Positions 37,050-46,175 of a DNA stretch of 64,000 bases are shown here, one piece after another (within the stretch, counting starts at the first letter, position 1; each line of letters begins with the position of its first letter). Under the pieces are notes generated by a model. The model saw only the letters and a list, made by a program, of their open reading frames with translations. It was not told the DNA's origin and made no database searches. Source of the DNA: Flavihumibacter fluvii (lineage in GTDB: Bacteria; Bacteroidota; Bacteroidia; Chitinophagales; Chitinophagaceae); the NCBI RefSeq assembly GCF_018595675.2, contig NZ_CP092333.1, positions 4,798,001 through 4,862,000 of the forward strand, read 5' to 3'. The position numbers were made by a program, and so were the translations under genes.

Positions 37050-37343
37050 ATGAGATACACGCAAGCTACACTAAATAAGATTGAGCAGGTGTTGGATGAT
37101 GCTTCCTACATTGTCCGTTATGAAAGGGGGACTTTTCAAAGCGGCTATTGTATCCTTGAACAGAAGAAAGTGGTGGTATTGAATAAATTCCTGCCGCTTG
37201 AAGGTCGTATCAATACCCTGGTGGATATCATTCCCCAATTGAATGTTAATCCGGAAGACCTCTCACCAGAATCAGCAAAGACCTATTCCGAAATTATGGA
37301 GAAGCTTCGGTTAGCACGGGAAAACGAGCCAGGTGAAAGCTGA
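37050..37343 (+). CDS. Small conserved protein of unknown function
   Basis: A 97-residue soluble protein, start ATG at 37050. A helix (LNKIEQVLDDASYIV) leads to a beta-hairpin (YERGTFQSGYCILEQKKVVVLN), then LEGRINTLVDIIPQL and a helical tail. Proteins with this pattern occur widely in Bacteroidota, to my memory, without an assigned role. It may share a transcript with the metal-dependent hydrolase 38 bases downstream. Confidence 0.8.
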   Translation: MRYTQATLNKIEQVLDDASYIVRYERGTFQSGYCILEQKKVVVLNKFLPLEGRINTLVDIIPQLNVNPEDLSPESAKTYSEIMEKLRLARENEPGES

Positions 37344-37381
37344 CTTTGCCATAATTTATCTTTAAATGATCTGAACTAATT

Positions 37382-38164
37382 TTGAAATCCCTCACGATTA
37401 CTTTTCTGGGTACAGGTACCAGCAGTGGTGTACCAATGATCGGCTGTGAATGTGCTGTTTGCACTTCCGCAGACTCCCGCGACAAAAGGCTGCGCTCCAG
37501 TATACTCGTTAGATCGGCAACCACTACCCTGGTAGTGGATTCCACGCCTGATTTCAGATACCAGATGTTACGGGCAGGTGTAAAAAAACTGGATGGTATA
37601 ATATTTACGCATCCACACAAGGACCATATTGCCGGTCTGGATGATGTACGGGCCTATAATTTCTTTTCGCGGCGGCCCATGAATATCTATGCCAACGAGA
37701 TGACACAGATGAACATCATTCGGGAGTTTCCTTATGCCTTTGCAGAAACTAAATATCCGGGTGTGCCTGAAATTGTCATTAATTCTATTGAGCAAGATCC
37801 TTTTTGGGTTGGAGATATTGAAGTGGTTCCTATAATGGTCTGGCACATGCATATGCCAGTGCTGGGTTTTCGATTTGGGGACTTTACCTATATTACCGAT
37901 GCCAATAAAATCGAACAAGACGCGCAGGAGAAAATAAAAGGTAGTACACATATGGTATTGAATGCACTGCGCCATGAAAAGCATGTTTCCCATTTCACAT
38001 TAAGCGAGGCAATTGCTATGGTGCAGGATCTGGAAGTGCCAAATGCCTGGTTCACCCATATCAGTCACCAGCTGGGACTTCATGCAGCGACTGATGCGGC
38101 GCTTCCATCCGGAATGCACCTGGCATATGACGGCCTTACCATCACTCTTCCACACGCCAGGTAA
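37382..38164 (+). CDS. Metallo-beta-lactamase-fold hydrolase (PhnP/RNase Z-like)
   Basis: A 260-residue MBL-fold enzyme. The metal site appears as HPHKDHIAG (near residue 80), then HMHMPVLGF, the Asp in YITDAN, and a final His in WFTHISHQLG. The early motif LGTGTSSGVPMIGCECAVC is shared with PhnP and related phosphodiesterases. The reaction is probably cleavage of a phosphodiester, with the substrate unknown. The start is TTG at 37382: no ATG fits, since the nearest upstream ATG hits a stop two codons later, and the next inside would remove the first beta-strand. Confidence 0.85.
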   Translation: MKSLTITFLGTGTSSGVPMIGCECAVCTSADSRDKRLRSSILVRSATTTLVVDSTPDFRYQMLRAGVKKLDGIIFTHPHKDHIAGLDDVRAYNFFSRRPMNIYANEMTQMNIIREFPYAFAETKYPGVPEIVINSIEQDPFWVGDIEVVPIMVWHMHMPVLGFRFGDFTYITDANKIEQDAQEKIKGSTHMVLNALRHEKHVSHFTLSEAIAMVQDLEVPNAWFTHISHQLGLHAATDAALPSGMHLAYDGLTITLPHAR

Positions 38165-38292
38165 ACGCAAGAAATCAAGTCCGGAATCATTTTTTCATTT
38201 CAAAACATTGCAGTAACCTTTTTTCAAAGAGTCTGTTTAAAATGGGTTAAAGAACGGTTGTAGTGTTGATATTAATTGACCAGGTTTGCAGC

Positions 38293-39201
38293 ATGAAAAA
38301 ATGGGGAGTGAAAGAAAAAATAATTGAATACCTGAGCTTTTCAGTGAAGGAAAGATGGGCGGTGTTGGTTTTAGTCTTGCTTATTGTAGTGCTTTTCATA
38401 ATTCCGCATTATTTTACGGGACCAAGTACTGAGATTGTTCTGGAAGATAGCCTGATTACAAAGGCAATGGCTGATTTCGACACAACAGTTTTATCTTACC
38501 CAACAACCCGTTATGTTGCTGCCAAAAGGAAATCCACCTCTCATACTGGTGGTGAACGGTTCTTTTTTGATCCGAATACTATTGGCCTTGAGGAGTGGGT
38601 GAAGTTAGGCGCCAGGGCAAAAACCGCACAAACTATACAAAAATACAGGGAGAAGGGAGGGCAATTCCGTTCAGCAAAAGACCTGGAAAAAATATATGGA
38701 CTGCCACCTACACTAATTGCCCAGTTAAAACCTTATGTGCGAATCCAAAGAAAAGACAGTCCCTTGTTGGTAAAACCAATATTTGCCAGAAGAAAAATCC
38801 CCGGGAAAATCCTAATCAATCAGGCCGATAGCCTGGCTTGGGAAACCCTGCCTGGAATTGGTACCAAACTGGCTGGCAGGATCATTAATTACAGAAATCG
38901 GTTAGGTGGCTTTTATATAGTTGGGCAGGTGAAGGAAGTATATGGCCTTCAGGATTCTGTTTTCCGGAATATTGAACCATTCCTGCAATTTGATGAGCAA
39001 CCTTTACAATTGATATCCATTAATTCGGCAACAATGGAGGAGTTATCAACACACCCATATATCCGAAGGTCCATTGCTACAGCAATTGTGCAATACCGAA
39101 CCATGCATGGACGTTTTAGGCAAGTGGAAGATTTAACTAAGATCCATTTGATCGGGCCTGAACAATATGCCAAAATCCGGCGATATTGTAAAATTGATTA
39201 A
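38293..39201 (+). CDS. ComEA-like helix-hairpin-helix protein with membrane anchor
   Basis: A 302-residue protein starting at ATG 38293 (MKKWGVKEK); a TTG ten codons upstream is less likely. A membrane helix lies near residues 23-42 (AVLVLVLLIVVLFIIP). The remainder is periplasmic and carries several helix-hairpin-helix units: GGQFRSAKDLEKIYGL, SLAWETLPGIGTKLAGRIINY, and ATMEELSTHPYIRRSIATAI. HhH units bind DNA backbone, so, as for ComEA, DNA binding in the envelope (perhaps uptake) is plausible but unproven. No competence genes are nearby. Confidence 0.82.
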   Translation: MKKWGVKEKIIEYLSFSVKERWAVLVLVLLIVVLFIIPHYFTGPSTEIVLEDSLITKAMADFDTTVLSYPTTRYVAAKRKSTSHTGGERFFFDPNTIGLEEWVKLGARAKTAQTIQKYREKGGQFRSAKDLEKIYGLPPTLIAQLKPYVRIQRKDSPLLVKPIFARRKIPGKILINQADSLAWETLPGIGTKLAGRIINYRNRLGGFYIVGQVKEVYGLQDSVFRNIEPFLQFDEQPLQLISINSATMEELSTHPYIRRSIATAIVQYRTMHGRFRQVEDLTKIHLIGPEQYAKIRRYCKID

Positions 39202-39212
39202 CTAACACTTGT

Positions 39213-39220
39213 TAGCTTTG
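39213..39220 (+). promoter_or_regulatory. -7-like box before the acyl-CoA dehydrogenase
   Basis: TAGCTTTG matches TAnnTTTG, about 49 bases before the ATG at 39269. A weaker TACTTTTC lies closer to the ATG. Confidence 0.4.
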
Positions 39221-39268
39221 TGAAAATCATTATATATTGCAACATAATCGATTACCTACTTTTCATGT

Positions 39269-40411
39269 ATGAATTTTGAAACTTCTGATCTAACGCTGCA
39301 GGTTGCGCAAACTGCCAGGGATTTTGCCCGCCAATATATCCTTCCACATGTTATGGAATGGGATGAATCCCAGGAATTCCCCCGCCACCTGTTTTCGCAG
39401 ATGGGTCAATTAGGCCTGATGGGTGTATTGGTGCCAGTTGAGTATGGCGGTTCGGGTTTAGGGTACCTCGAATATGTGGCCATCATCTCTGAAATTGCAA
39501 GTGTCTGTGGATCCATTGGATTAAGCCTTGCAGCTCATAATTCATTATGCACCGGACATATATTGGCTTTTGGAAACGAAGACCAGAAAAAGAAATACCT
39601 GCCTGGACTGGCTTCTGCTGAAACCCTGGGTGCCTGGGGGTTAACTGAAGCAAATACAGGAAGTGATGCCGGGAATATGAAAACAACAGCCATTCAGGAC
39701 GGAAATGATTGGATAATTAATGGCACTAAGAACTGGATCACACATGGAAAATCTGGTGATATAGCTGTAGTTATTGCACGTACTGGTGAGTCGCGTGCAA
39801 AAAATAATGCCACAGCATTTATTATTGAAAAAGGAACGCCCGGGTTCACCGGTGGGAAAAAGGAAAACAAGTTGGGCATGCGTGCCAGTGAAACAGCTGA
39901 AATGATATTTGATAATTGCCGCATCCCGGATAGTAACCGATTAGGAGAAATTGGTGGAGGTTTTAAACAATCCATGAAAGTATTGGATGGTGGCAGGATA
40001 TCCATAGCTGCTTTATCTCTGGGCATTGCTAAAGGTGCTTTAAATGCCTCTTTAAAATATGCTAAGGAGCGCCACCAATTTGACCAGCCTATTGCAAATT
40101 TCCAGGGGATTTCGTTTAAACTGGCCGATATGGCCACTGAGATAATGGCCGCCGAATTGCTCACTAACCAGGCAGCGGACCTGAAAAACCGAGGACAGAA
40201 AATGACCAAAGAAGCTGCTATGGCAAAATACTTTGCCAGTGAAGTTGCCGTAAGGGCATCTACAGAAGCGGTTCAGATTTTTGGCGGCTATGGCTATACC
40301 AAGGATTTTCCAGTGGAAAAATTTTACCGAGACAGTAAACTTTGCACAATTGGAGAAGGTACTTCTGAAATCCAAAAAATCGTTATCGCCCGCGAGGTTT
40401 TATATGTCTGA
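39269..40411 (+). CDS. Acyl-CoA dehydrogenase, short-chain type
   Basis: A 380-residue FAD enzyme introducing the alpha-beta double bond in fatty acyl-CoA. The FAD/substrate motifs include WGLTEANTGSDAGNMKT, NWITHGKSGDIAVV and GGYGYTKDFPVEKFYRD. The catalytic Glu is in TIGEGTSEIQKIVIAREVL, at the position used by short-chain (butyryl-CoA) enzymes. The stop codon TGA falls within the palindromic element that follows (40406-40430), so the element supplies the end of the gene. Confidence 0.95.
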   Translation: MNFETSDLTLQVAQTARDFARQYILPHVMEWDESQEFPRHLFSQMGQLGLMGVLVPVEYGGSGLGYLEYVAIISEIASVCGSIGLSLAAHNSLCTGHILAFGNEDQKKKYLPGLASAETLGAWGLTEANTGSDAGNMKTTAIQDGNDWIINGTKNWITHGKSGDIAVVIARTGESRAKNNATAFIIEKGTPGFTGGKKENKLGMRASETAEMIFDNCRIPDSNRLGEIGGGFKQSMKVLDGGRISIAALSLGIAKGALNASLKYAKERHQFDQPIANFQGISFKLADMATEIMAAELLTNQAADLKNRGQKMTKEAAMAKYFASEVAVRASTEAVQIFGGYGYTKDFPVEKFYRDSKLCTIGEGTSEIQKIVIAREVLYV

Positions 40412-40430
40412 CACCTTTAAGGTGTCAGAC
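40406..40430. repeat. GTCTGACAC palindromic repeat, copy 1
   Basis: A 25-base perfect inverted repeat with 12-base arms (GTCTGACACCTT and its complement) around one T at 40418. It begins before the acyl-CoA dehydrogenase stop and provides it. A degenerate copy is at 60479-60507. Confidence 0.85.
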
Positions 40431-40462
40431 ACCCTCCTTAGTCTCTATTGTTTGTTTGCTAT

Positions 40463-40494
40463 AAAAAGGCCCGTTTTTACGGGACCCTTTTTTT
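40463..40494 (+). terminator. Intrinsic terminator of the acyl-CoA dehydrogenase gene
   Basis: Stem CCCGT / ACGGG with flanking GG and CC pairs interrupted by an A, T-rich loop, then seven T. Confidence 0.75.
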
Positions 40495-40502
40495 AAATCT
40501 GG

Positions 40503-40682
40503 TTAGTCAAGATAGTCATCCTGCTCTTTGTCTTTCGGGCCGTACTTGTCGAAAAGACGATCTATAGCTCCGCCAAAAATGGGGAACTTTTCTTTCGCAA
40601 AATTCTTAATAATCTCTACGGCTTTAAATGCTTGTTCTTCTGTTAATCCTTCTGCTTTCAATTGGTCAATCAGTTCTTTCAT
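40503..40682 (-). CDS. Small conserved protein, clpX-linked
   Basis: A short protein of 59 residues from the ATG at 40682 (MKELIDQLKAEG); ATG 40703 would add 7. It is helical, charged, with TEEQAFKAVEIIKNF and an acidic end (PKDKEQDDYLD). I recall similar small proteins in Chitinophagaceae but know no function. It starts 28 to 49 bases after the clpX stop on the same strand, so it is probably cotranscribed. Confidence 0.7.
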   Translation of the reverse strand: MKELIDQLKAEGLTEEQAFKAVEIIKNFAKEKFPIFGGAIDRLFDKYGPKDKEQDDYLD

Positions 40683-40731
40683 CTTTCTATTCTTTAAAAT
40701 CATCCTTCCGAATCAATAATCACAAGCAGCC

Positions 40732-41964
40732 TTAGGCAACTTTCAAAAGGCTCATCTTGCTCTTATCAAATTTCTTTTCTGCATATTCAAGGCTCAGGTG
40801 GAATTTTGTTTCCTTGCTTGAAGGAAGCTCAAACATGGCATCTGTGAGAATATTTTCACAAATAGAGCGAAGTCCCCGTGCACCCAATTTATATTCCATA
40901 GCCTTAGATACCATAAAGTCTAGTACATCATTGTCGATTGTCAATTCAATTCCTTCAATCTCAAACAACTTCTTGTATTGTTTAATAAGTGCATTCTTGG
41001 GTTCTGTAAGAATTGACCGCAAGGTCTCCGCATCCAGTGGATTCAGGTAGGTCACAACAGGCAACCGTCCCAATAGTTCGGGAATAAGTCCAAAATGCTT
41101 TAAATCCTGCGCGTTTACAAATTGCAACAGGTTGTTTTTTGCATGTTCCTGTTGCTCTTTATTCACATTGAAACCGATCGCATTGGTATTTATCCGGCGG
41201 GCTATGAGTCGGTCGACGCCATCAAATGCGCCACCACAGATGAACAGGATATTTTGAGTATTGATTTTAATCAGTTTTTGTTCCGGATGTTTACGGCCTC
41301 CCTGGGGGGGCACCAATACATCTGTGCCTTCCAGCAATTTCAACAGACCCTGTTGAACACCCTCCCCGCTAACATCGCGAGTTATTGATGGATTATCTCC
41401 TTTTCGCGCAATCTTATCAATTTCATCAATATATACAATGCCCCTTTCTGCTGCTGTTACATCATAGTTGCAAACCTGAAGGAGGCGGGTAAGAATGCTT
41501 TCTACGTCCTCGCCAACATAACCAGCTTCTGTGAAAACAGTCGCATCCACTATAGCGAATGGGACATTCAACAGTTTAGCAATTGTTTTTGCCAGTAAAG
41601 TTTTGCCGGTCCCGGTTTCACCGACCATAACAATATTACTTTTTTCAATATCAATATCCCCTTCAGTAACTTTCTGTTGTAGTCTTTTGTAGTGATTGTA
41701 AACCGCAACAGCCAATACTTTCTTAGCATCATCCTGCCCGATAACATACTCATCAAGAAACCTTTTGATTTCTATGGGTTTCTTTACTGTTAGTTTAAAA
41801 CCAGATCCAGTAGTTTCAGACCGGGTTAATAATTCCTGTTCTATTATCTCACGAGCGTGTTCTACACAATTCTCGCAGATATGTCCGTCTTGTCCGGCGA
41901 TCAGGATTTTTACTTCGTCCCGACTGCGACCACAAAATGAACAATGTAAAGTATTTTTTGCCAT
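40732..41964 (-). CDS. clpX: ATP-dependent protease ATPase subunit ClpX
   Basis: The unfoldase that feeds substrates to ClpP. The N-terminal C4 zinc finger is visible in [11 protein letters not shown] and ICENCV. Walker A is GETGTGKT near residue 114, Walker B is YIDEIDKI, and the pore loop region follows YVGEDVE. The 410 residues match normal ClpX. It is separated from the upstream clpP by a terminator at 42014-42043, so its expression may be independent of the two clpP genes. Confidence 0.97.
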   Translation of the reverse strand: MAKNTLHCSFCGRSRDEVKILIAGQDGHICENCVEHAREIIEQELLTRSETTGSGFKLTVKKPIEIKRFLDEYVIGQDDAKKVLAVAVYNHYKRLQQKVTEGDIDIEKSNIVMVGETGTGKTLLAKTIAKLLNVPFAIVDATVFTEAGYVGEDVESILTRLLQVCNYDVTAAERGIVYIDEIDKIARKGDNPSITRDVSGEGVQQGLLKLLEGTDVLVPPQGGRKHPEQKLIKINTQNILFICGGAFDGVDRLIARRINTNAIGFNVNKEQQEHAKNNLLQFVNAQDLKHFGLIPELLGRLPVVTYLNPLDAETLRSILTEPKNALIKQYKKLFEIEGIELTIDNDVLDFMVSKAMEYKLGARGLRSICENILTDAMFELPSSKETKFHLSLEYAEKKFDKSKMSLLKVA

Positions 41965-42013
41965 ACGCTGGTGCTTGAGTGCAAAGGTATCTATTCCATT
42001 AGATTGATGAAGA

Positions 42014-42043
42014 TAAAAAACCGCTCCAATTAGATGGAACGGT
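42014..42043 (-). terminator. Terminator between the clpP genes and clpX
   Basis: On the minus strand ACCGTTCCA pairs with TGGAGCGGT (9 bp, one G-U) around a 6-base loop, followed by six T. It lies 50 bases after the clpP stop. Confidence 0.75.
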
Positions 42044-42095
42044 CATTTACGGTGCTTTATTACGTTGTTTTAACCGTATAATTCCGATTAAATAC

Positions 42096-42722
42096 TTAAA
42101 TTTTATCAACCAGATCATCAACAATGCCATAAGTAATGGCATCTTTTGCGTCCATCCAGTAGTCACGGTCAAAATCTTTCATGATCTGGGCAAAGGTTTT
42201 TCCGCAATTTTCTGCTAAAATCCTGGCGCCTAGTTCTTTAACCCTTTTGGTTTGGATGGCCTGGATTTCCAGGTCGGCACTAACACCTTGCATATATCCG
42301 CCTAGACTGGGTTGATGGATCATTACTTCGCCATGTGGATATATAAACCGACGTCCTTTCACTCCGCCACTTAGCAAAATCGAGCCCATAGATGCTGCAA
42401 GACCCATACAAATTGTAGCAACCGGGCTTTTCAGCATTTTCATGGTATCATAAATTACCATACCACTGCTCACCACACCACCCGGACTATTGATATAAAA
42501 CTTGATTTCGTCACCGGATTTATCGGCGTCGAGTAATAACATTTTTGTAACTACTTCTCGGGCTGATTTATCATCAACTGGACCCCATAAATATACCGCC
42601 CGCTGGTCGAAGAAATACTTTTCCAACCGCTTGTTCAACATCATCAGGTCATCGCGCTTATCATCCCTGGGTTTTTCGTCCTCGTCATCAAAACGGGGAG
42701 AATAATATTTTGAGTTATACAT
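42096..42722 (-). CDS. clpP: ATP-dependent Clp protease subunit ClpP, paralogue 2
   Basis: A 208-residue serine peptidase subunit of the ClpXP complex. The likely triad is Ser111 (GLAASMG), His136 (MIHQPS) and Asp187 (DRDYW). The first 25 residues are an acidic, lysine-rich lead (FDDEDEKPRDDKR) different from paralogue 1. His and Asp are two residues further apart than in the E. coli enzyme. The gene lies 51 bases downstream of paralogue 1 and is probably cotranscribed with it. Whether the two form mixed or separate heptamers cannot be told. Confidence 0.93.
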   Translation of the reverse strand: MYNSKYYSPRFDDEDEKPRDDKRDDLMMLNKRLEKYFFDQRAVYLWGPVDDKSAREVVTKMLLLDADKSGDEIKFYINSPGGVVSSGMVIYDTMKMLKSPVATICMGLAASMGSILLSGGVKGRRFIYPHGEVMIHQPSLGGYMQGVSADLEIQAIQTKRVKELGARILAENCGKTFAQIMKDFDRDYWMDAKDAITYGIVDDLVDKI

Positions 42723-42773
42723 AGATTGTTTGATTTTCTAAGGTTTATGCAGAATTGCCAGTACAGGTATCCA

Positions 42774-43460
42774 TTAATCCCTGTGTTCTTTCCTTGGGTT
42801 CACCAATAAAACTTCATCCACTAAGCCATATTCCTTCGATTCATGTGAGGTTAACCAATAATCGCGGTCACAATCCTTTTCCACCTGCTTAAGTGGTTTT
42901 CCAGTATGGTGGGCAATAATTTCATACAATTCACGCTTCAGCTTACGAATCTCATTTACGGTAATTTCAATGTCTGAAGCTTGTCCGCCAATTGCTCCAC
43001 TAGGCTGGTGCATCATGATCCGCGCGTGTTTCAATGCGGTACGTTTCCCTTTAGTACCAGAACACATCAGCACTGCTCCCATGGAAGCAGCCATTCCTAT
43101 ACAGATCGTAGCCACATCCGGAGTGATATATTGAAGGGTATCATACATGCCAAGTCCGGCGTATACACTTCCGCCCGGACAATTGATATACATCTGGATA
43201 TCACGTGTACGGTCGGTACTTTCCAGGAAAAGCAATTGTGCGGTGACAATATTGGCTACTTCGTCGTTAATAGGGTAGCCTAAAAAAATGATCCGATCCA
43301 TCATGAGGCGGCTGTACACATCCATTACGGCAATATTCATTGGACGCTCCTCAATGATATTGGGGGTAAGGTTAGTTACTTGATGTTTCTGGTAGTCGTG
43401 CAGGGTCAGGCTCGAGATGCCCCGGTGCTTGACTGCATATTTTTCAAATTCTGAAGGCAT
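42774..43460 (-). CDS. clpP: ATP-dependent Clp protease subunit ClpP, paralogue 1
   Basis: A 228-residue ClpP with an intact triad, Ser126 (GMAASMG), His151 (MMHQPSG) and Asp200 (DRDYW), whose spacings (25 and 49) equal those of E. coli ClpP. The N-terminal 40 residues resemble a propeptide. It is the first gene of the clpP pair. The trigger factor gene upstream has its own terminator at 43616-43645. Confidence 0.95.
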   Translation of the reverse strand: MPSEFEKYAVKHRGISSLTLHDYQKHQVTNLTPNIIEERPMNIAVMDVYSRLMMDRIIFLGYPINDEVANIVTAQLLFLESTDRTRDIQMYINCPGGSVYAGLGMYDTLQYITPDVATICIGMAASMGAVLMCSGTKGKRTALKHARIMMHQPSGAIGGQASDIEITVNEIRKLKRELYEIIAHHTGKPLKQVEKDCDRDYWLTSHESKEYGLVDEVLLVNPRKEHRD

Positions 43461-43615
43461 AATTCCGGGTTATTTTGTTAAAAATAAGGCAGAACAATGG
43501 TGCAAATATCTTTCCAATTGAAAATCATGACAAAAAACGCAAAGTAGGCTGACAAAATGGGCGATTAAGTAAACCCTAAACGGTAAAAAGTGAACGGGTA
43601 ACTGTCATTAAGCAT

Positions 43616-43645
43616 GAAAAAAGCTACCATTTACATGATAGCTTC
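43616..43645 (-). terminator. Intrinsic terminator of tig
   Basis: On the minus strand AAGCTATCATG pairs with a matching TGGTAGCTT arm (one internal mismatch) around a short loop, followed by about six T. It lies directly downstream of the tig stop. Confidence 0.7.
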
Positions 43646-43669
43646 GATTTTTTCCACGGTACACCCTGA

Positions 43670-45055
43670 TTAGTGGTGATGGTGATGTTCAGCCTGCATT
43701 TTTTGGAAATCTTCCAGGGTGGTGGGCTTTTCATCCTTCTTTACCAGGCTTTCAGCCAATCCAAAGATTTTTTCTGTCTGGATGCGGTGATAGCTGTCCT
43801 CAACAAACTTGCGGTCTTTCATCATCCGCTCCACATAATCATTTACCCAGGGTTGTTCAATGTTCATTTCACCCATATTCATATTGCCCATATAACTAAA
43901 CAACTGGGCTTTTGCGAATTCACGCAGGTCCTCCGGTTTAACCTCAATATTGTGATCTTTTACCAGTTGGTCTACTATCAGGGTCCATTTCAGGGAATTA
44001 GAAAAAGAAGGATATTCTTTCTCGGCCTCTTCTGGGGTTTTCGCCTGTTCGCCACCGTTCTGGATCCAACGCTTCAGGAAAGTATCAGGAAAATGAATGG
44101 TCGTTTTGTCCAGCAGGTAATGATAGATCGTATCAGATAACTGGTTGCGGCTTTGCACATCCAATTGTGACTGGATATCTTCCTTAATTGCTTCACGGAA
44201 TGCTGCTGCATCCTTAATTTCCTTAGCAGGGAAAACCGTTTTGAAAAACGCCTCCTCAAGAGGGGATTTTTCAACCAGCCCAACTTTTGTAATGACCATA
44301 TTGAAAAATCTGTCGCCAGCTGCTGTGTCATCTTTGGCAAATCCAAGGTCGCCCAATACCCATTCCCTTTCTTTAGGGTCAAAAGCCTGGTTGAGCTGCA
44401 GGTTAACCACGTCATTATTTTTTTTGCCAATCAATGATGGCCTGAACTTATCACTGAAATATTTCACCAGCAGGGAGTTCTCTTTACTTACTCCACCTTC
44501 TAATTCCTGTCCATTGGCATCTGTTTCAATGAATTGAACATTCAGTACGTTGTCATCGCCGGAAACCGCTTCAGGCTCAGTCATATTGCCATGCCTTAAC
44601 TGTAAACGGGTAATTTCTTCATCTATCATTTCATCGGTAACGATGATTTTATGGAAGGGAAGGTTCGCCGATGCCAGGTCGACCACTTTAAAATCGGGTT
44701 TCAACCCTATTTCAAAAGCAAAAGCATATTCATTTGGAGTGTTAAAATCAAGCTGGCGGGAGTCATTTTCAGGCAGGGGTAAAGGTTGGGCGAAAATCTC
44801 AAGTTTTTCATTGACCATGAAATCGCTTAGTTGCTTTTCTACCGTCCGTAATACCTCATCCACAAAAACAGACTGGCCGTGCATTTTACGGATTAGTCCG
44901 GATGGCACCATGCCTTTCCTGAAGCCTGGAATATTGGCTTGCTTACTATAATTTTTTAATGCTTTTTCGAAGGCTGGCAAATAGTCTTCTTTTGCCACTT
45001 TTACAGTGATCTTGTCATTCAACAGACCGATATTTTCCCTCGTAACAGTTGCCAT
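43670..45055 (-). CDS. tig: Trigger factor chaperone
   Basis: A ribosome-associated chaperone of 461 residues from the ATG at 45055 (MATVTRENIG). The frame continues 22 codons upstream to 45121, but a -7 box at 45119-45126 makes that part noncoding. The ribosome-binding loop is visible as NIPGFRKGMVP, followed by a PPIase-like middle domain and a long C-terminal helical domain. The protein ends in five consecutive His after MQAE, a natural histidine tail. It precedes the clpP pair, a common folding/degradation neighbourhood, but is cut off by its terminator. Confidence 0.92.
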   Translation of the reverse strand: MATVTRENIGLLNDKITVKVAKEDYLPAFEKALKNYSKQANIPGFRKGMVPSGLIRKMHGQSVFVDEVLRTVEKQLSDFMVNEKLEIFAQPLPLPENDSRQLDFNTPNEYAFAFEIGLKPDFKVVDLASANLPFHKIIVTDEMIDEEITRLQLRHGNMTEPEAVSGDDNVLNVQFIETDANGQELEGGVSKENSLLVKYFSDKFRPSLIGKKNNDVVNLQLNQAFDPKEREWVLGDLGFAKDDTAAGDRFFNMVITKVGLVEKSPLEEAFFKTVFPAKEIKDAAAFREAIKEDIQSQLDVQSRNQLSDTIYHYLLDKTTIHFPDTFLKRWIQNGGEQAKTPEEAEKEYPSFSNSLKWTLIVDQLVKDHNIEVKPEDLREFAKAQLFSYMGNMNMGEMNIEQPWVNDYVERMMKDRKFVEDSYHRIQTEKIFGLAESLVKKDEKPTTLEDFQKMQAEHHHHH

Positions 45056-45118
45056 ACGTGCAATTTTTAGTTGATACAATAGGGCACGGGAAATCACCCA
45101 TGCCTCAAAATTGGGGGG

Positions 45119-45126
45119 CAAAAGTA
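45119..45126 (-). promoter_or_regulatory. -7 promoter box for tig
   Basis: The minus strand reads TACTTTTG, matching TAnnTTTG, 64 bases before the tig ATG. No -33 TTTG at standard spacing. Confidence 0.5.
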
Positions 45127-45151
45127 CAAAGAAATTGTGGGAATAAGGGGC

Positions 45152-45979
45152 TTAATCTTTATCCTGCAAGACCAATAAGGGAATATGGGCTTTATAAACC
45201 ATTTCGCGGGTATGGCTACCACTCACCAGCCGTTCCCACCAGGAGTGCTTATGGGCAACCATAATCAGCATCTGACTGGGGGATTTGGCCAGAAATGACT
45301 CAAGACCCGCTTCAACACTGGGATTTTCAATGGTATGGTACTGGTGGTTCAATTCTTCCAGGGTTGGTTCCAGCCAAACTTTACCACTGATCTGCTCGGC
45401 ACTCATTATTTCACCTGGTCGCTGGATATTTACCACATGTAAATTGGCCTCTGGGTGTTTCTTCATCAATAATCCCATGGTCTTCAGGCAGCGGGTATTC
45501 ATGGTATAGCTGAAATCAGTAGCATAGGTTAGGTTACTCAGACCATTATATTGATTGCCGGCAGGAATTACCAATACGGGAATATGGGATTTCCTGATCA
45601 CGGCCGCGGTAGTGCTCCCGATAAATTTATCTATAGCTTTATTTTCTCCCCGCATACCAATAATCACTAAATCGGCGGAGAGTTCTTTTGACTGGTAAAC
45701 GATTTCATCTGCAGGCATTCCAATATTCACCAGCGTTTTTACAGATACACCGGTTTGCTGATGCAGACTGGTCGCTAAATCGGCAGCCAGTTTCTCATTA
45801 TCTTTCTGTAATTCCTCCACTGAAATCATCACATAAGGCACTTCGCTTACAGGAGTAGGTAAAAGATAGGCATGGAGGAGGGTAATTTCGGCCCCAAATA
45901 ATTTGGCCAGGTTGGCCGCATATAATGCAGCTTCACGGGATGGTGCAGAAAAATCTGTAGCAACCAGGAATGATTTCAT
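45152..45979 (-). CDS. Tandem universal stress protein
   Basis: A 275-residue protein made of two Usp domains of about 140 residues. The first has the ATP-binding signature: GMRG, nine residues, GST, then an IPVLVIP strand. In the second the equivalent stretch (HKHSWWERLVSGSHT) has lost the Gly pattern, so only the first is likely to bind ATP. Such tandem Usps act in stress survival. The targets are unknown. It has no near neighbours on the same strand. Confidence 0.9.
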   Translation of the reverse strand: MKSFLVATDFSAPSREAALYAANLAKLFGAEITLLHAYLLPTPVSEVPYVMISVEELQKDNEKLAADLATSLHQQTGVSVKTLVNIGMPADEIVYQSKELSADLVIIGMRGENKAIDKFIGSTTAAVIRKSHIPVLVIPAGNQYNGLSNLTYATDFSYTMNTRCLKTMGLLMKKHPEANLHVVNIQRPGEIMSAEQISGKVWLEPTLEELNHQYHTIENPSVEAGLESFLAKSPSQMLIMVAHKHSWWERLVSGSHTREMVYKAHIPLLVLQDKD

Positions 45980-46175
45980 ATCAGGAAATTTTGTTACCTA
46001 AAATTAACTGGTTTTCCGCTGCTATTTTTATGATTTTTGTCATTTCAGGATATGACCAAAACATCTTTTGGTAAGCCGCTAAGCTGTATTAATTACTTGC
46101 GGTGACCCGGTTCAATACCTTTCCAATTGTGGTTGAAAAAATAATACTTTGACTGAGCAGTTCACAGGGATGGAT

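Noticed and set aside
45056-45121. Upstream extension of the tig frame
   Set aside because: It begins next to a -7 box, and conserved trigger factor sequence starts at 45055.
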